A stretch of 64,000 nucleotides of DNA from Chryseobacterium ureilyticum (GTDB lineage Bacteria; Bacteroidota; Bacteroidia; Flavobacteriales; Weeksellaceae), in contig NZ_FTOL01000001.1 of NCBI RefSeq assembly GCF_900156735.1, positions 186,001 through 250,000 on the forward strand, in the 5' to 3' direction. Of the stretch, positions 26,328 through 34,579 are shown in pieces. The notes beneath the pieces are model-generated. The model saw only the letters and a program-made list of their open reading frames with translations. It made no database searches and was not told the DNA's origin. Both the position numbers and the translations under genes were made by a program. Each line of letters starts with the position of its first letter. Position 1 is the first letter of the stretch.

Positions 26328-27956
26328 ATGTCTAATAATCTACTGAAACTTTTGTTTTTGCTGATCACAGCAATCCCCATATTTGCCCAAAAAAAGAACA
26401 GCTTCGACCAGGCTTGTGAAAGAACATCTACCATTACCGCATATAAAGACTTATCAAAAGCTATAAAAACAGCAGATTCCCTTTATATGTCTGCAAATAA
26501 GCCCTCAGAAAAGGTAAAAAGCCTTATGCTATCATCAGAACTTTATCACCACGCAGGAGAAATCAAAAAAGCCATATGTTACAGTGAAAATGCACATTCA
26601 TTAGTTAATCAGAGTAATGATGCAGAACGGATGGCAAGTGTAAGCAGATTATTGGCGAGACAATATAGACAGGTAGGGTTATACGAAAGAGCAAAAAAAT
26701 ACATCTTCAAAGGGCTTGTAGCAGCCGGAAAAATCCCCGATTTTCAAATGAAAAATGAAGCTGAAGGGCTACTAAATCAGGAAATGGCTTTCTATGAAAT
26801 GGAAGTGGGAAATTATACTAATGCTATAGACCACATCCAGCTTTCACTAAAGAATTTTGAAAAAATAAACAGTAAGATTGAAGATCGTACAGAGGCAGCT
26901 TCTTATCAATTATTGGGAGATGTTTACTTTAAACTGGATGATTATAAAACCTCTGAAAGTTACTATAGAAAAGCAGAAGAATTGCTTAAAGCAGGAAGCT
27001 GCACTCTTGGACTGGTTTATAATGGACTGGGTGGAATTCGTGTAAAACAAAAGAACTGGAAAGACGCTGAAGTATATCTAAAAAAAGCAGAGAAAATTGC
27101 AGACACTTCAAGAAGTTTAAAACTTAAAAAAGCTGTGTACTCCAATATCAATGATTATTATGAAGGAACCGGAGATAATTATAAAGCCTCACTTTATGCT
27201 GTAAAATATGTAAGAGCCTACGACAGTATTGCAGCCCGTAATCAGGCTTTCACAGGTAAGACAAATATTTCAGTTGCAAAAACCGGGAAAACCGGACAAA
27301 TGAACATCGCAAAAAATGCGACTATTATTGTACTTTTTGTTTCATTAGTGGGATTGATTATATTTATCAGAACCAAACAAAAAAAGCAACGTTCAAAACT
27401 TAGGAATATTATAAGAAGCCAGATTAATATGATTAGTAGTCATCGAAGTCAGATGATAAGGCAGTCTGATAATTCAGAGTTTTCGAATATATCCGTAGAG
27501 GAAATTGAGGAAAAAGACAGTGAAACAGACCGAAAAAGAAATGATTCTCTGATGACTTCTGAAACGGAAACTAAACTGCTTGAGCTTCTTGAAAACTTTG
27601 AAAAAGGAGATCTTTATAACAATAAGGGAATGTCTCTTTCTTTCCTTGCCGGTGAGCTCAATACCAATACGAAGTATCTTTCTTATGTAATCAATCAGCA
27701 TAAAAGTGCAGATTTTAAAACGTATATCAACAGGTTAAGAATCAATTATATTGTAGATAAACTTATCAATGATGAGAAGTACAGACAATACAAGATCAGT
27801 ATCCTTGCTGATGAATGTGGCTTTTCGTCTCACAGTAAATTTGCTGCTGTATTCAAGGCAGTTACAGATCTTTCTCCATCATCATATATTAAGTATCTTG
27901 ACGCTGAAAATCAATCAGATAAAAATGTTCATTTTCGTGAAAATGATAAAGAATAA
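26328..27956 (+). CDS. TPR sensor with membrane helix and cytoplasmic AraC-type DNA-binding domain
   Basis: A 542-residue one-protein signalling system common in Chryseobacterium. It has a signal sequence (MSNNLLKLLFLLITAIPIFA), a periplasmic TPR region to about residue 315 (for example YYRKAEELLKAG, VYLKKAEKIADTS), one membrane helix (ATIIVLFVSLVGLIIFI), a charged linker, and a C-terminal AraC helix-turn-helix pair (LSFLAGELNTNTKYLSYVINQH and ISILADECGFSSHSKFAAVFKAVTDLSPSSYIKYL). It would sense a peptide or cell-surface cue and regulate genes at the membrane. A tiny transcription unit lies directly downstream. Confidence 0.88.
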   Translation: MSNNLLKLLFLLITAIPIFAQKKNSFDQACERTSTITAYKDLSKAIKTADSLYMSANKPSEKVKSLMLSSELYHHAGEIKKAICYSENAHSLVNQSNDAERMASVSRLLARQYRQVGLYERAKKYIFKGLVAAGKIPDFQMKNEAEGLLNQEMAFYEMEVGNYTNAIDHIQLSLKNFEKINSKIEDRTEAASYQLLGDVYFKLDDYKTSESYYRKAEELLKAGSCTLGLVYNGLGGIRVKQKNWKDAEVYLKKAEKIADTSRSLKLKKAVYSNINDYYEGTGDNYKASLYAVKYVRAYDSIAARNQAFTGKTNISVAKTGKTGQMNIAKNATIIVLFVSLVGLIIFIRTKQKKQRSKLRNIIRSQINMISSHRSQMIRQSDNSEFSNISVEEIEEKDSETDRKRNDSLMTSETETKLLELLENFEKGDLYNNKGMSLSFLAGELNTNTKYLSYVINQHKSADFKTYINRLRINYIVDKLINDEKYRQYKISILADECGFSSHSKFAAVFKAVTDLSPSSYIKYLDAENQSDKNVHFRENDKE

Positions 27957-27998
27957 GTAGCATTTTTCATGCTATCTTACCATTTTTCATGAAAATGG
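27929..27998 (+). other. Three consecutive hairpins at the end of the AraC/TPR gene
   Basis: CATTTTCGTGAAAATG overlaps the last codons, TAGCAT-ATGCTA (27958-27974) overlaps the stop, and CCATTTTTCATGAAAATGG (27980-27998) follows. The first and third share the motif TTTTCrTGAAAA. They may end transcription or bind a protein; there is no long T-run. Confidence 0.5.
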
Positions 27999-28033
27999 AT
28001 AACCTATTGTTTTTCGTAAGAGTGCAGCTGCTA

Positions 28034-28041
28034 TATCTTTG
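28034..28041 (+). promoter_or_regulatory. -7 box of the small-peptide unit
   Basis: TATCTTTG, identical to the box before fabH and holB. The upstream TTG (28007-28009) is 24 bases away, the same spacing as at fabH. Confidence 0.55.
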
Positions 28042-28057
28042 CGACAGTTTTACGGAA

Positions 28058-28123
28058 ATGATTACATTCATATTACATCTTATCTCTTTTATTTTTGAAG
28101 GAATCCTTTTTTTCCTGAAATAA
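28058..28123 (+). CDS. Candidate 21-residue hydrophobic peptide
   Basis: ATG at 28058, 17 bases after a -7 box, opens a 21-codon frame encoding MITFILHLISFIFEGILF and three more residues. It is almost entirely hydrophobic with one acidic residue, like a small membrane peptide. It stops six bases before the next small frame. Length alone gives no statistical support; the call rests on its place between a promoter and a terminator. Confidence 0.35.
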   Translation: MITFILHLISFIFEGILFFLK

Positions 28124-28129
28124 AAAGCG

Positions 28130-28207
28130 ATGATTAAAATCCTACAACAAGCCAAACCATGGAACTTTAGATATGGAACATGTACATGTTTTGTTTTCAT
28201 GAGATAG
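28130..28207 (+). CDS. Candidate 25-residue peptide with CxC motif
   Basis: ATG 28130 opens 25 codons encoding MIKILQQAKPWNFRYGTCTC and five more residues (FVFMR). The composition, basic with Trp-Asn-Phe-Arg-Tyr-Gly and a CTC pair, is unlike random AT-rich frames. It could be a signalling or modified peptide, a regulatory leader, or chance. A 14-bp perfect palindrome AACATGTACATGTT (28177-28190) lies within its codons. No modification enzyme is adjacent; the upstream neighbour is a membrane AraC/TPR sensor. Confidence 0.4.
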   Translation: MIKILQQAKPWNFRYGTCTCFVFMR

Positions 28208-28267
28208 TCACTGTTCCTCTTTTATGTCATAGAATATTCTGATAAGGAATATAAATCATACCATATA

Positions 28268-28295
28268 ATCGGGGTTGATTGCCCGGTTTTTTTTC
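28268..28295 (+). terminator. Terminator of the small-peptide unit
   Basis: CGGG (28270-28273) pairs with CCCG (28282-28285) across GTTGATTG, flanked by A/T pairs and followed by nine or more T. It closes a transcript of about 250 bases from the -7 box at 28034. Confidence 0.7.
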
Positions 28296-28313
28296 AGTCA
28301 AGTTTTTTTAAGT

Positions 28314-28342
28314 GCAAATCCACAGAAAGTCTGTGGATTTGC
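28314..28342. terminator. Perfect 13-bp hairpin before a small lipoprotein stop
   Basis: GCAAATCCACAGA / TCTGTGGATTTGC around a three-base loop, four bases downstream of the minus-strand gene ending at 28347. It likely stops that gene's transcript although the T-run lies further on. Confidence 0.65.
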
Positions 28343-28346
28343 GATT

Positions 28347-28547
28347 TTATTTAGTTTTCGTACTGTCGGTTTTGATTTTTAAAGTATCCGGTGACGGCTT
28401 AGAATTTGCCACGGCAGAATCTCCCATACTATTTCTTATAGATTCTTTATTATGAGCATCTTTGTATTCCTCTCTTTTTTCTTTGTTCTGAGCACAACTT
28501 CCAAGGAAAAGAAGTCCAAGAATTGCTCCTATCCATAGTTTTTTCAT
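28347..28547 (-). CDS. Small Asp/Ser/Lys-rich lipoprotein
   Basis: A 66-residue product. The signal ends in LGSC, so the lipidated cysteine is near residue 18, leaving a short charged tail (QNKEKREEYKDAHNKE, then SPDTLKIKTDSTKTK). There is no fold large enough for an enzyme. It resembles the lipoprotein at 28905 in size and in its Ser/Asp/Thr/Lys tail, so the two may be diverged duplicates. Function unknown. Its -7 box TATATTTG lies at 28584-28577 beside a heptamer repeat. Confidence 0.65.
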   Translation of the reverse strand: MKKLWIGAILGLLFLGSCAQNKEKREEYKDAHNKESIRNSMGDSAVANSKPSPDTLKIKTDSTKTK

Positions 28548-28576
28548 AATAATACTTTTTTATGGTTGGTGTTGAT

Positions 28577-28584
28577 CAAATATA
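28577..28584 (-). promoter_or_regulatory. -7 box of the small lipoprotein, next to a tandem repeat
   Basis: Minus-strand TATATTTG, 29 bases before the ATG. The position where a -33 element would sit falls inside the (GATAAAA)10 array that starts at 28599. Confidence 0.5.
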
Positions 28585-28598
28585 ATGATTTTATGATA

Positions 28599-28671
28599 GA
28601 TAAAAGATAAAAGATAAAAGATAAAAGATAAAAGATAAAAGATAAAAGATAAAAGATAAAAGATAAAAGAT
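28599..28671. repeat. Heptanucleotide tandem array (GATAAAA)10
   Basis: Ten perfect GATAAAA units plus GAT. It covers the upstream half of the presumed promoter of the lipoprotein gene at 28347-28547. Such arrays gain and lose units easily. Confidence 0.97.
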
Positions 28672-28722
28672 CTTGTCATTAAACATTTATTATTATCCTT
28701 TTATCATTATCCAGATATCAAC

Positions 28723-28786
28723 ATCAATAGGAGCGGGCTTTAGCCCGCTCTCATATAATCAACATCCATCTGGCTTTAGTCCAAAT
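28723..28786. repeat. Dispersed double-hairpin repeat, copy B
   Basis: ATCAATAGGAGCGGGC opens the copy; GAGCGGGCTTTAGCCCGCTC (28731-28750) is a perfect 20-base palindrome, and CATCCATCTGGCTTTAG follows at the same distance as in copy A (15935). Copies A and B agree at nearly all positions through the first hairpin. Confidence 0.85.
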
Positions 28787-28846
28787 CTCAATATATCATT
28801 TCAATAATTAAATTAAACCATTTATTCTTTAGCTTTTCATCAAAAA

Positions 28847-28877
28847 AAAATCTGCAGCGCTTTGAACTACAGATTTT
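28847..28877 (-). terminator. Terminator of the second small lipoprotein
   Basis: AAAATCTGCAG / CTACAGATTTT, one mismatch, with a T-run when read leftward. Confidence 0.7.
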
Positions 28878-28904
28878 CCATTTTTAAATTAAACGTATTT
28901 AATA

Positions 28905-29123
28905 CTATTTGGCAGGATGTGTTGCCATCGAATCCTTTTTCATTTTAATGCTGTCCGGATTCTTCATTTTTGTAGTCATAGTATCTGTTGTAGCAGGTGA
29001 TGCAGTCTGTGTATTCTCTACATTTACCGAATCCCGATTACTGGTTGACATTGATGACTCTTTGGTTCCACAGCTCACTGCAAATAATCCTATTCCAACG
29101 GCTGTTAACAATAACTTTTTCAT
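28905..29123 (-). CDS. Small Ser/Thr/Lys-rich lipoprotein
   Basis: A 72-residue product with lipobox AVSC (cysteine at about residue 18) and a low-complexity tail (SSMSTSNRDSVNVENTQT, TTKMKNPDSIKMKKDSM). No fold or function recognised. It is similar in plan to the 66-residue lipoprotein at 28347, with a tandem array and a palindromic repeat between them. The 290-bp spacer to 29413 holds only the pruA terminator. Confidence 0.65.
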   Translation of the reverse strand: MKKLLLTAVGIGLFAVSCGTKESSMSTSNRDSVNVENTQTASPATTDTMTTKMKNPDSIKMKKDSMATHPAK

Positions 29124-29333
29124 ACAATTTTATTTTGGGGTGTAGTGATGAAAAAACAACTATTATTCCTAACAAGGGTATTGAAGTCGTAAAATATAGG
29201 TATAGTTTGTTAAAAGATGTTAGGTAAGGTGGAGTGAAAGGGTGGGAGAGTATTAGAATGTACGTGGGCTAAAATACTTTTTATAACTATAATTAACCTT
29301 AAACCTTAAATCCCGTACCTCGTAACATCCCAT

Positions 29334-29364
29334 AAAAAAGCCCCGAAACCGAAATTCCGAGGCT
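29334..29364 (-). terminator. Terminator of pruA
   Basis: Read leftward, AGCCTCGG pairs with CCGGGGCT-like sequence (two mismatches) and is followed by TTTTTT, 50 bases after the pruA stop. Confidence 0.7.
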
Positions 29365-29413
29365 GTATTGTAAGAATAGATAATAATTACTATTACCTAT
29401 TACTCATTATTTA

Positions 29414-31039
29414 TTATCCTAAATATGGGTATTTGTAGTCTTTTGGAGAAACAAATGTTTCTTTCACGCTTCTTACAGATGTCCATCTAAGAAGGTTCAT
29501 TTTAGAACCTGCTTTATCATTAGTTCCAGAAGCTCTACCACCACCGAAAGGTTGTTGCCCTACTACAGCACCAGTTGGTTTGTCGTTGATGTAGAAGTTA
29601 CCAGATGCATTTTCTAATGCCTTGTAAGCTTCAGCAATTGCATAACGGTCTTGAGAGAATACGGAACCAGTTAATGAATAAGGAGAAGAAGAATCCACTA
29701 CTTTAAGAGTTTCTTTCCAGTCTGCATCTTCATAAACAAATACAGATAAGATTGGTCCGAAGATTTCTTCTACCATACTTTCGTATTGAGGATTTGTAGT
29801 TTCGATCACTGTTGGGTGTACAAACCATCCTTTAGAATTATCACAAGTTCCACCGATAGCTACAGTAGCTTCACCAGAAGCATTTGCTCTGTCGATGTAT
29901 CCTTTACATTTTTCGAAAGAATTTTTGTCGATTACCGCGTTTACGAAGTTTGATGGATCTTCAGGAGAACCGATTTTAATAGTAGCCATTTGAGCTTCCA
30001 TTACTTTTTTCACATCAGCCCAAAGAGACTTAGGAACATAAGCTCTTGAAGCCGCAGAACATTTCTGTCCTTGATATTCGAAAGCACCTCTTACTAAAGC
30101 AGTAGCTACTGCTTCTACGTTAGCAGATGGGTGAGCAATTACAAAGTCTTTACCACCAGTTTCTCCAACAATTCTTGGATATGTTCTGTAGTTGTGGATA
30201 TTATCACCGATCATTTTCCACATTCCCTGGAACACCTTCGTAGAACCTGTGAAGTGAAGACCTGCAAAATCTCTGTGAGCCAATACCTTTTCAGCAGTTT
30301 CTTTACCATCTGTAAAGATCATGTTGATAACCCCAGCAGGAAGACCAGCCTCGATTAATACATCCATGATTACTTTTGCAGAGTAAACCTGCTTATCAGA
30401 AGGCTTCCATACGACAACGTTTCCTAACATTGCCATACAAGTAGGAAGGTTTCCTGAAATTGCTGTAAAGTTGAAAGGAGTTACTGCAAAACAGAATCCT
30501 TCTAATGGTCTGTACTCTACGCGGTTCCAGATTCCGTTGTCAGAAACTGGCTGCTCAGAATACATTTCTGTCATGAACTCTACATTGAATCTTAAGAAAT
30601 CGATGAACTCACAAGCAGAATCAATCTCAGCCTGGTGAACATTCTTCGACTGTCCGATCATTGTAGCTGCATTGATTACATCTCTGTAAGGACCAGCCAA
30701 TAAATCAGCTGCCTTTAAGAAAATAGCTGCACGTTGTTCCCAACCTAGCGCATTCCATGCTTCTTTAGCTGCCAATGCCGCATTAATAGCGTCATCTACA
30801 TGCTGCATACCACCTTGGTAGTAAAATCCGAAGTCGTGAGCATGATCCTGAGGAGACTGAAGCTGTACTTTGTTATCAGTTTTTACTTCCTTTCCGTTGA
30901 TGATCATTGGAATTTCTACCCTTTCAGCCCACATTTTTTTATAAGTATTGATAAGGCTTTTAACTTCTGGAGATCCCGGTACATATGAATTTACCGGCTC
31001 GTTTACCGCTAATGGTACTTGCGAAATTGCTTTTGACAT
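29414..31039 (-). CDS. pruA: L-glutamate gamma-semialdehyde (1-pyrroline-5-carboxylate) dehydrogenase
   Basis: PruA oxidises glutamate semialdehyde to glutamate with NAD+, the second step of proline catabolism. The 541-residue length matches the single-domain class. VTPFNFTAISGNLP (cofactor loop), LHFTGSTKVFQ, the glutamate in IVGETGGKDF and the catalytic cysteine in GQKCSAASRAYVP are all intact. The proline dehydrogenase partner is not in the window. Its codon use is biased to frequent codons, as in a well-expressed gene. Confidence 0.96.
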   Translation of the reverse strand: MSKAISQVPLAVNEPVNSYVPGSPEVKSLINTYKKMWAERVEIPMIINGKEVKTDNKVQLQSPQDHAHDFGFYYQGGMQHVDDAINAALAAKEAWNALGWEQRAAIFLKAADLLAGPYRDVINAATMIGQSKNVHQAEIDSACEFIDFLRFNVEFMTEMYSEQPVSDNGIWNRVEYRPLEGFCFAVTPFNFTAISGNLPTCMAMLGNVVVWKPSDKQVYSAKVIMDVLIEAGLPAGVINMIFTDGKETAEKVLAHRDFAGLHFTGSTKVFQGMWKMIGDNIHNYRTYPRIVGETGGKDFVIAHPSANVEAVATALVRGAFEYQGQKCSAASRAYVPKSLWADVKKVMEAQMATIKIGSPEDPSNFVNAVIDKNSFEKCKGYIDRANASGEATVAIGGTCDNSKGWFVHPTVIETTNPQYESMVEEIFGPILSVFVYEDADWKETLKVVDSSSPYSLTGSVFSQDRYAIAEAYKALENASGNFYINDKPTGAVVGQQPFGGGRASGTNDKAGSKMNLLRWTSVRSVKETFVSPKDYKYPYLG

Positions 31040-31086
31040 ATTACGTTTTATTATTTTTTATTAAATTAAATAAGTATGTTGGTATA

Positions 31087-31094
31087 CAAATTTA
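31087..31094 (-). promoter_or_regulatory. -7 box of pruA; rest of the 411-bp spacer empty
   Basis: Minus-strand TAAATTTG 48 bases before the pruA ATG. The remainder of 31040-31450 is very AT-rich; no frame, hairpin or RNA gene was recognised. Confidence 0.5.
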
Positions 31095-31450
31095 CGATAA
31101 TTATAAAGAAAGAAAAAATCCCATGTATTTTTGTTAAATAAACTTTATTTACTTGATAATGTTATTATATATCGCTTTTTTGATGATGAAAATTAAATAT
31201 TTATATTGAATTTGTTTAATATGTTATAGAGAAACAAAAAACATATAGATTTGTGATAATTATTGGAATAAGGACAAAGATATATTTGTCATAGTTGATA
31301 ATATACTCTTAATAGTTGTAAATAAAGGATTTATAAAGAAATGTTAAATTTATATAAAATTCACTTTGTTGCGATTTTGAACATTTTAAATAATTTTTTT
31401 GATAGCCTGAGATTTAAGATTGTTCTAATTTTACACCATTATTATCAGAC

Positions 31451-31816
31451 ATGAAAAAAAGAGTCCTGTTTTTCTCTTTTGTATTATTTTTCTCAGCTTT
31501 ATGTGTAGGTTTTCTTACACATACGGGAAAAACTAAATCATACTCTGATCTCTTATCAAAAATTCATCTTCTTCAGCAAAAATCCGATCAGCAGACTCAG
31601 CCTGAAATTTACAGTTTTTCAGATGCCCAGGATGCCCAGGATGCGAATGATTGGGAGAAAATAAAATTTGATTATTCAATACTTGCAGAGCAATGGCTGA
31701 ACTATTTCTTTGCTGGCTATTCTTATAATACTAAAGTTGCTTCGGTTCAAACCGGAGTTTATATTACTGCACCAAGATACATCCTGTATCATTCCCTGCA
31801 GATAGCACGCTGCTAA
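31451..31816 (+). CDS. Unknown exported protein preceding the urease operon
   Basis: A 121-residue product. The N-terminus MKKRVLFFSFVLFFSALCVG is a signal or anchor helix; the rest is polar, with a DAQDAQDA run encoded by a 9-base direct repeat (31622-31639) and an aromatic middle (WLNYFFAGYSYN). No family recognised. It runs in the same direction as ureA, 153 bases upstream, but the hairpin in the gap makes co-transcription uncertain. Confidence 0.55.
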   Translation: MKKRVLFFSFVLFFSALCVGFLTHTGKTKSYSDLLSKIHLLQQKSDQQTQPEIYSFSDAQDAQDANDWEKIKFDYSILAEQWLNYFFAGYSYNTKVASVQTGVYITAPRYILYHSLQIARC

Positions 31817-31913
31817 TTCTTTTTTAACTTTTAATGATTCATTATGATTTGTATTCTATAATACTGATCTGTGAACATCATTACTTCATTTTACACTTTT
31901 GAACACTTCTATT

Positions 31914-31931
31914 TGCCTTTTTAGAAAGGCA
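31914..31931 (+). promoter_or_regulatory. Perfect hairpin ahead of ureA
   Basis: TGCCTTT-TTAG-AAAGGCA, 38 bases before the ureA ATG and without a following T-run. A second small dyad, ACAG-AATA-CTGT, lies right beside it. It could be a leader stem or a regulator site for the urease operon. Confidence 0.5.
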
Positions 31932-31969
31932 GACAGAATACTGTTTGTCCAATTTTAAATAAAAATACT

Positions 31970-32272
31970 ATGCACTTAACACCGAGAGAAACGGAAAAGC
32001 TTATGCTATTTCTGGCAGGAGAACTCGCTCTAAAAAGAAAGGCTAGAGGTCTTAAATTAAACTACCCAGAATCTATCGCATTAATCAGTCACTTTTTGCT
32101 TGAAGGAGCAAGAGATGGAAAAAAAGTAGCCGAACTGATGCAGGAAGGCGCCAACCTTCTTACGAAAGAAGACGTAATGCCGGGCGTGGCAGAAATGATC
32201 CACGATGTTCAGATTGAAGCTACATTCCCTGATGGAACTAAGCTGGTAACCGTACACAACCCAATCCGTTAA
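31970..32272 (+). CDS. ureA: Urease subunit gamma
   Basis: The 100-residue small subunit of cytoplasmic nickel urease. It begins [20 protein letters not shown] and contains [27 protein letters not shown] and the closing [10 protein letters not shown], matching stand-alone UreA rather than the fused UreAB form of Helicobacter. It is the first structural gene, 14 bases before ureB. Confidence 0.97.
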   Translation: MHLTPRETEKLMLFLAGELALKRKARGLKLNYPESIALISHFLLEGARDGKKVAELMQEGANLLTKEDVMPGVAEMIHDVQIEATFPDGTKLVTVHNPIR

Positions 32273-32286
32273 TCCTATTTATTATT

Positions 32287-32655
32287 ATGATACCAGGAGA
32301 AATTTTTGTAAAAGAAGGCACTATTATCTGCAATGAAGGCAGAGAAACTGTCAAAATCAAAGTAACCAATACAGGAGACCGTCCTATTCAGGTAGGTTCA
32401 CACTTTCACTTTTTCGAAGTAAACAAGGCGATGAGCTTTGACCGTGAAAAAGCTTTCGGAAAGAGACTGAATATTGTAGCTAGCACTGCAGTGCGCTTCG
32501 AACCAGGAGAAGAAAAAGAAGTGGAATTGGTAGAAATAGGAGGAACCAAAAAAGCAATGGGCTTCAATAACCTTGTTGATGGACAGGTGGATTCTGAAGA
32601 TCAGAAAAAAGCAAGCCTTGCAAAAGTTCAGGAGTTAAACTTTAAAAATCAGTAA
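32287..32655 (+). CDS. ureB: Urease subunit beta
   Basis: The 122-residue beta subunit with the family start [13 protein letters not shown] and the core [21 protein letters not shown] and [27 protein letters not shown]. It packs against the alpha subunit and shapes the active-site flap. It ends one base before ureC, as expected for equimolar synthesis. The C-terminus has a charged tail ([16 protein letters not shown]). Confidence 0.97.
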   Translation: MIPGEIFVKEGTIICNEGRETVKIKVTNTGDRPIQVGSHFHFFEVNKAMSFDREKAFGKRLNIVASTAVRFEPGEEKEVELVEIGGTKKAMGFNNLVDGQVDSEDQKKASLAKVQELNFKNQ

Positions 32656-32656
32656 G

Positions 32657-34378
32657 ATGAGCTTACACGTAGACAGAAAACAATACGCAAATATATTAGG
32701 TCCTACAGCTGGAGATAAAATCAGACTGGGTGACACTGAAATTATCATTGAAATCGAAAAAGATTTCACGCATTACGGAGACGAAGCCGTTTTCGGAGGA
32801 GGAAAAACTGTACGTGATGGAATGGGACAAAATGTTACTGCCAAAAGAGATGAAGGGGTTCTTGACCTTTGTATCACTGGTGCAGTAATCATCGACCATT
32901 GGGGAATTGTAAAAGGAGATATCGGGATTAAAGATGGTAAGATCGTAGGAATCGGAAAAGCTGGAAATCCTGATACAATGGACGGTGTAAGTCCTAACAT
33001 GATTATCGGTGCTTCTACTGAAGTTCACGGTGGAAAAGGATATATCGTAACTGCCGGAGGTATTGATACCCACATTCACTACATCTGTCCGCAACAGATT
33101 GAAACCTCTTTATACAGTGGTATTACTACGATGATTGGAGGTGGAACTGGACCGAATGACGGAACAAATGCAACAACGGTAGCTCCAGGAAAATTCAATA
33201 TGCAGAAAATGCTTGAGGCAGCAGAAGAATATCCAATGAACTTAGGATTTTTCGGAAAAGGAAACTGTTCTGCAGAAGAACCTATCGAAGAGCAAGTTGA
33301 AGCCGGAGCATTAGGAGTAAAGATTCACGAAGACTGGGGAGCAACGCCTGCAACGATTGATGCAGCACTAAAAGTAGCTGATAAATATGATGTTCAGGTT
33401 GCTATCCACACAGATACTTTGAATGAAGGAGGTTTCCTTGAAGATACCATGAGAGCGATCAACGGAAGAGTAATTCACACTTTCCATACAGAAGGAGCAG
33501 GTGGAGGTCACGCGCCGGACATCATCAAAGCAGCGATGTATCCAAACGTATTACCGGCTTCTACAAACCCTACACGTCCTTACACAGTCAATACAATCGA
33601 TGAGCACTTAGATATGCTGATGGTTTGCCACCACTTGAGCAAAAATATTCCTGAAGATGTGGCATTCGCAGATTCACGTATCCGTCCTGAAACTATTGCA
33701 GCAGAAGATATTCTTCACGATATGGGAGTTTTCAGTATCATGAGTTCAGACTCTCAAGCAATGGGTAGACCGGGGGAAGTGATCACGAGAACCTGGCAGA
33801 CGGCAAGCAAAATGAAGGAGCAAAGAGGTGATTTAGTGGAAGATCAAGATAGCGGAAACGATAACTACCGTGCTAAAAGATATGTAGCTAAGTATACGAT
33901 CAATCCTGCTATTGCACATGGTATTTCAGAATATGTAGGATCTCTTGAAGAAGGGAAACTAGCGGATTTGGTAATCTGGAAACCAGCATTATTCGGAGTG
34001 AAACCTGAAATGATTGTAAAAGGAGGATTCGTAATCGCTGCTAAAATGGGTGATCCGAATGCTTCTATCCCAACACCACAACCTATTATCTACAGAAATA
34101 TGTTCGGAGCTCACGGAAAAGCCAAATATGGTATTTGTGCGAACTTTGTTTCTCAGATCTCTATCGATAACGGAACGATCGCTTCTTACGGCTTAGAAAA
34201 AATGATTCTTCCGGTGAAAAACTGTAGAAATATTGGTAAAAAGGACCTTATCCATAACGATAAAACTCCTTTAATCGAAGTGAATCCTGAAAACTATAAA
34301 GTAACGGTAGACGGTGAATATATCACTTGTGAACCAGCAGAAACACTTCCATTAACTCAGTTGTATTACTTATTCTAA
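32657..34378 (+). CDS. ureC: Urease subunit alpha (catalytic)
   Basis: The 573-residue catalytic subunit hydrolyses urea to ammonia and carbamate. All metal ligands are visible: [11 protein letters not shown] (two histidines), the carbamylated lysine in [38 protein letters not shown], and the aspartate in SSDSQAMGR. The flap block [21 protein letters not shown] is intact, including the catalytic histidine. There is no sign of damage, so the enzyme should be active once loaded with nickel by the accessory proteins downstream. Confidence 0.98.
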   Translation: MSLHVDRKQYANILGPTAGDKIRLGDTEIIIEIEKDFTHYGDEAVFGGGKTVRDGMGQNVTAKRDEGVLDLCITGAVIIDHWGIVKGDIGIKDGKIVGIGKAGNPDTMDGVSPNMIIGASTEVHGGKGYIVTAGGIDTHIHYICPQQIETSLYSGITTMIGGGTGPNDGTNATTVAPGKFNMQKMLEAAEEYPMNLGFFGKGNCSAEEPIEEQVEAGALGVKIHEDWGATPATIDAALKVADKYDVQVAIHTDTLNEGGFLEDTMRAINGRVIHTFHTEGAGGGHAPDIIKAAMYPNVLPASTNPTRPYTVNTIDEHLDMLMVCHHLSKNIPEDVAFADSRIRPETIAAEDILHDMGVFSIMSSDSQAMGRPGEVITRTWQTASKMKEQRGDLVEDQDSGNDNYRAKRYVAKYTINPAIAHGISEYVGSLEEGKLADLVIWKPALFGVKPEMIVKGGFVIAAKMGDPNASIPTPQPIIYRNMFGAHGKAKYGICANFVSQISIDNGTIASYGLEKMILPVKNCRNIGKKDLIHNDKTPLIEVNPENYKVTVDGEYITCEPAETLPLTQLYYLF

Positions 34379-34394
34379 GATAAATTTTAAAGCA

Positions 34395-34517
34395 GAGTGT
34401 CTGAAAATGTCATTCTGACGAAGGAAGAATCTCTTTGATAATTCCATTGAGATTCTTCACTACACTATATTTCGTTCAGAATGACAAAAACCAAATAAGT
34501 TGAATTTTCAGACACTC
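34395..34517. repeat. Nested inverted-repeat element after ureC
   Basis: Three pairs of arms fold into one long hairpin: GAGTGTCTGAAAAT (34395-34408) with ATTTTCAGACACTC (34504-34517), GTCATTCTGA (34409-34418) with TCAGAATGAC (34476-34485), and GAAGAATCTC (34424-34433) with GAGATTCTTC (34449-34458). The 25 bases 34409-34433 are identical to 43556-43580. It lies between ureC and the next gene of the operon. Confidence 0.88.
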
Positions 34518-34579
34518 GCTTTATTCAAAATTTATCCCAATAGAATTTAAAAACAATTAATTATACAACTAAGTTTAGA

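Noticed and set aside
27967..28200. 77-codon minus-strand frame downstream of the AraC/TPR gene
   Set aside because: It runs against the promoter and terminator orientation of the spacer and overlaps hairpins. The plus-strand unit explains the region better.
28599..28671. CRISPR-like array
   Set aside because: The units are seven bases with no spacers; it is a microsatellite. The hexamer array at 15901 is rejected as CRISPR for the same reason.
32696..33094. 132-codon frame antisense to ureC
   Set aside because: It lies fully inside ureC, which has all catalytic residues; the antisense frame has no start context or domain and is a codon-bias shadow.
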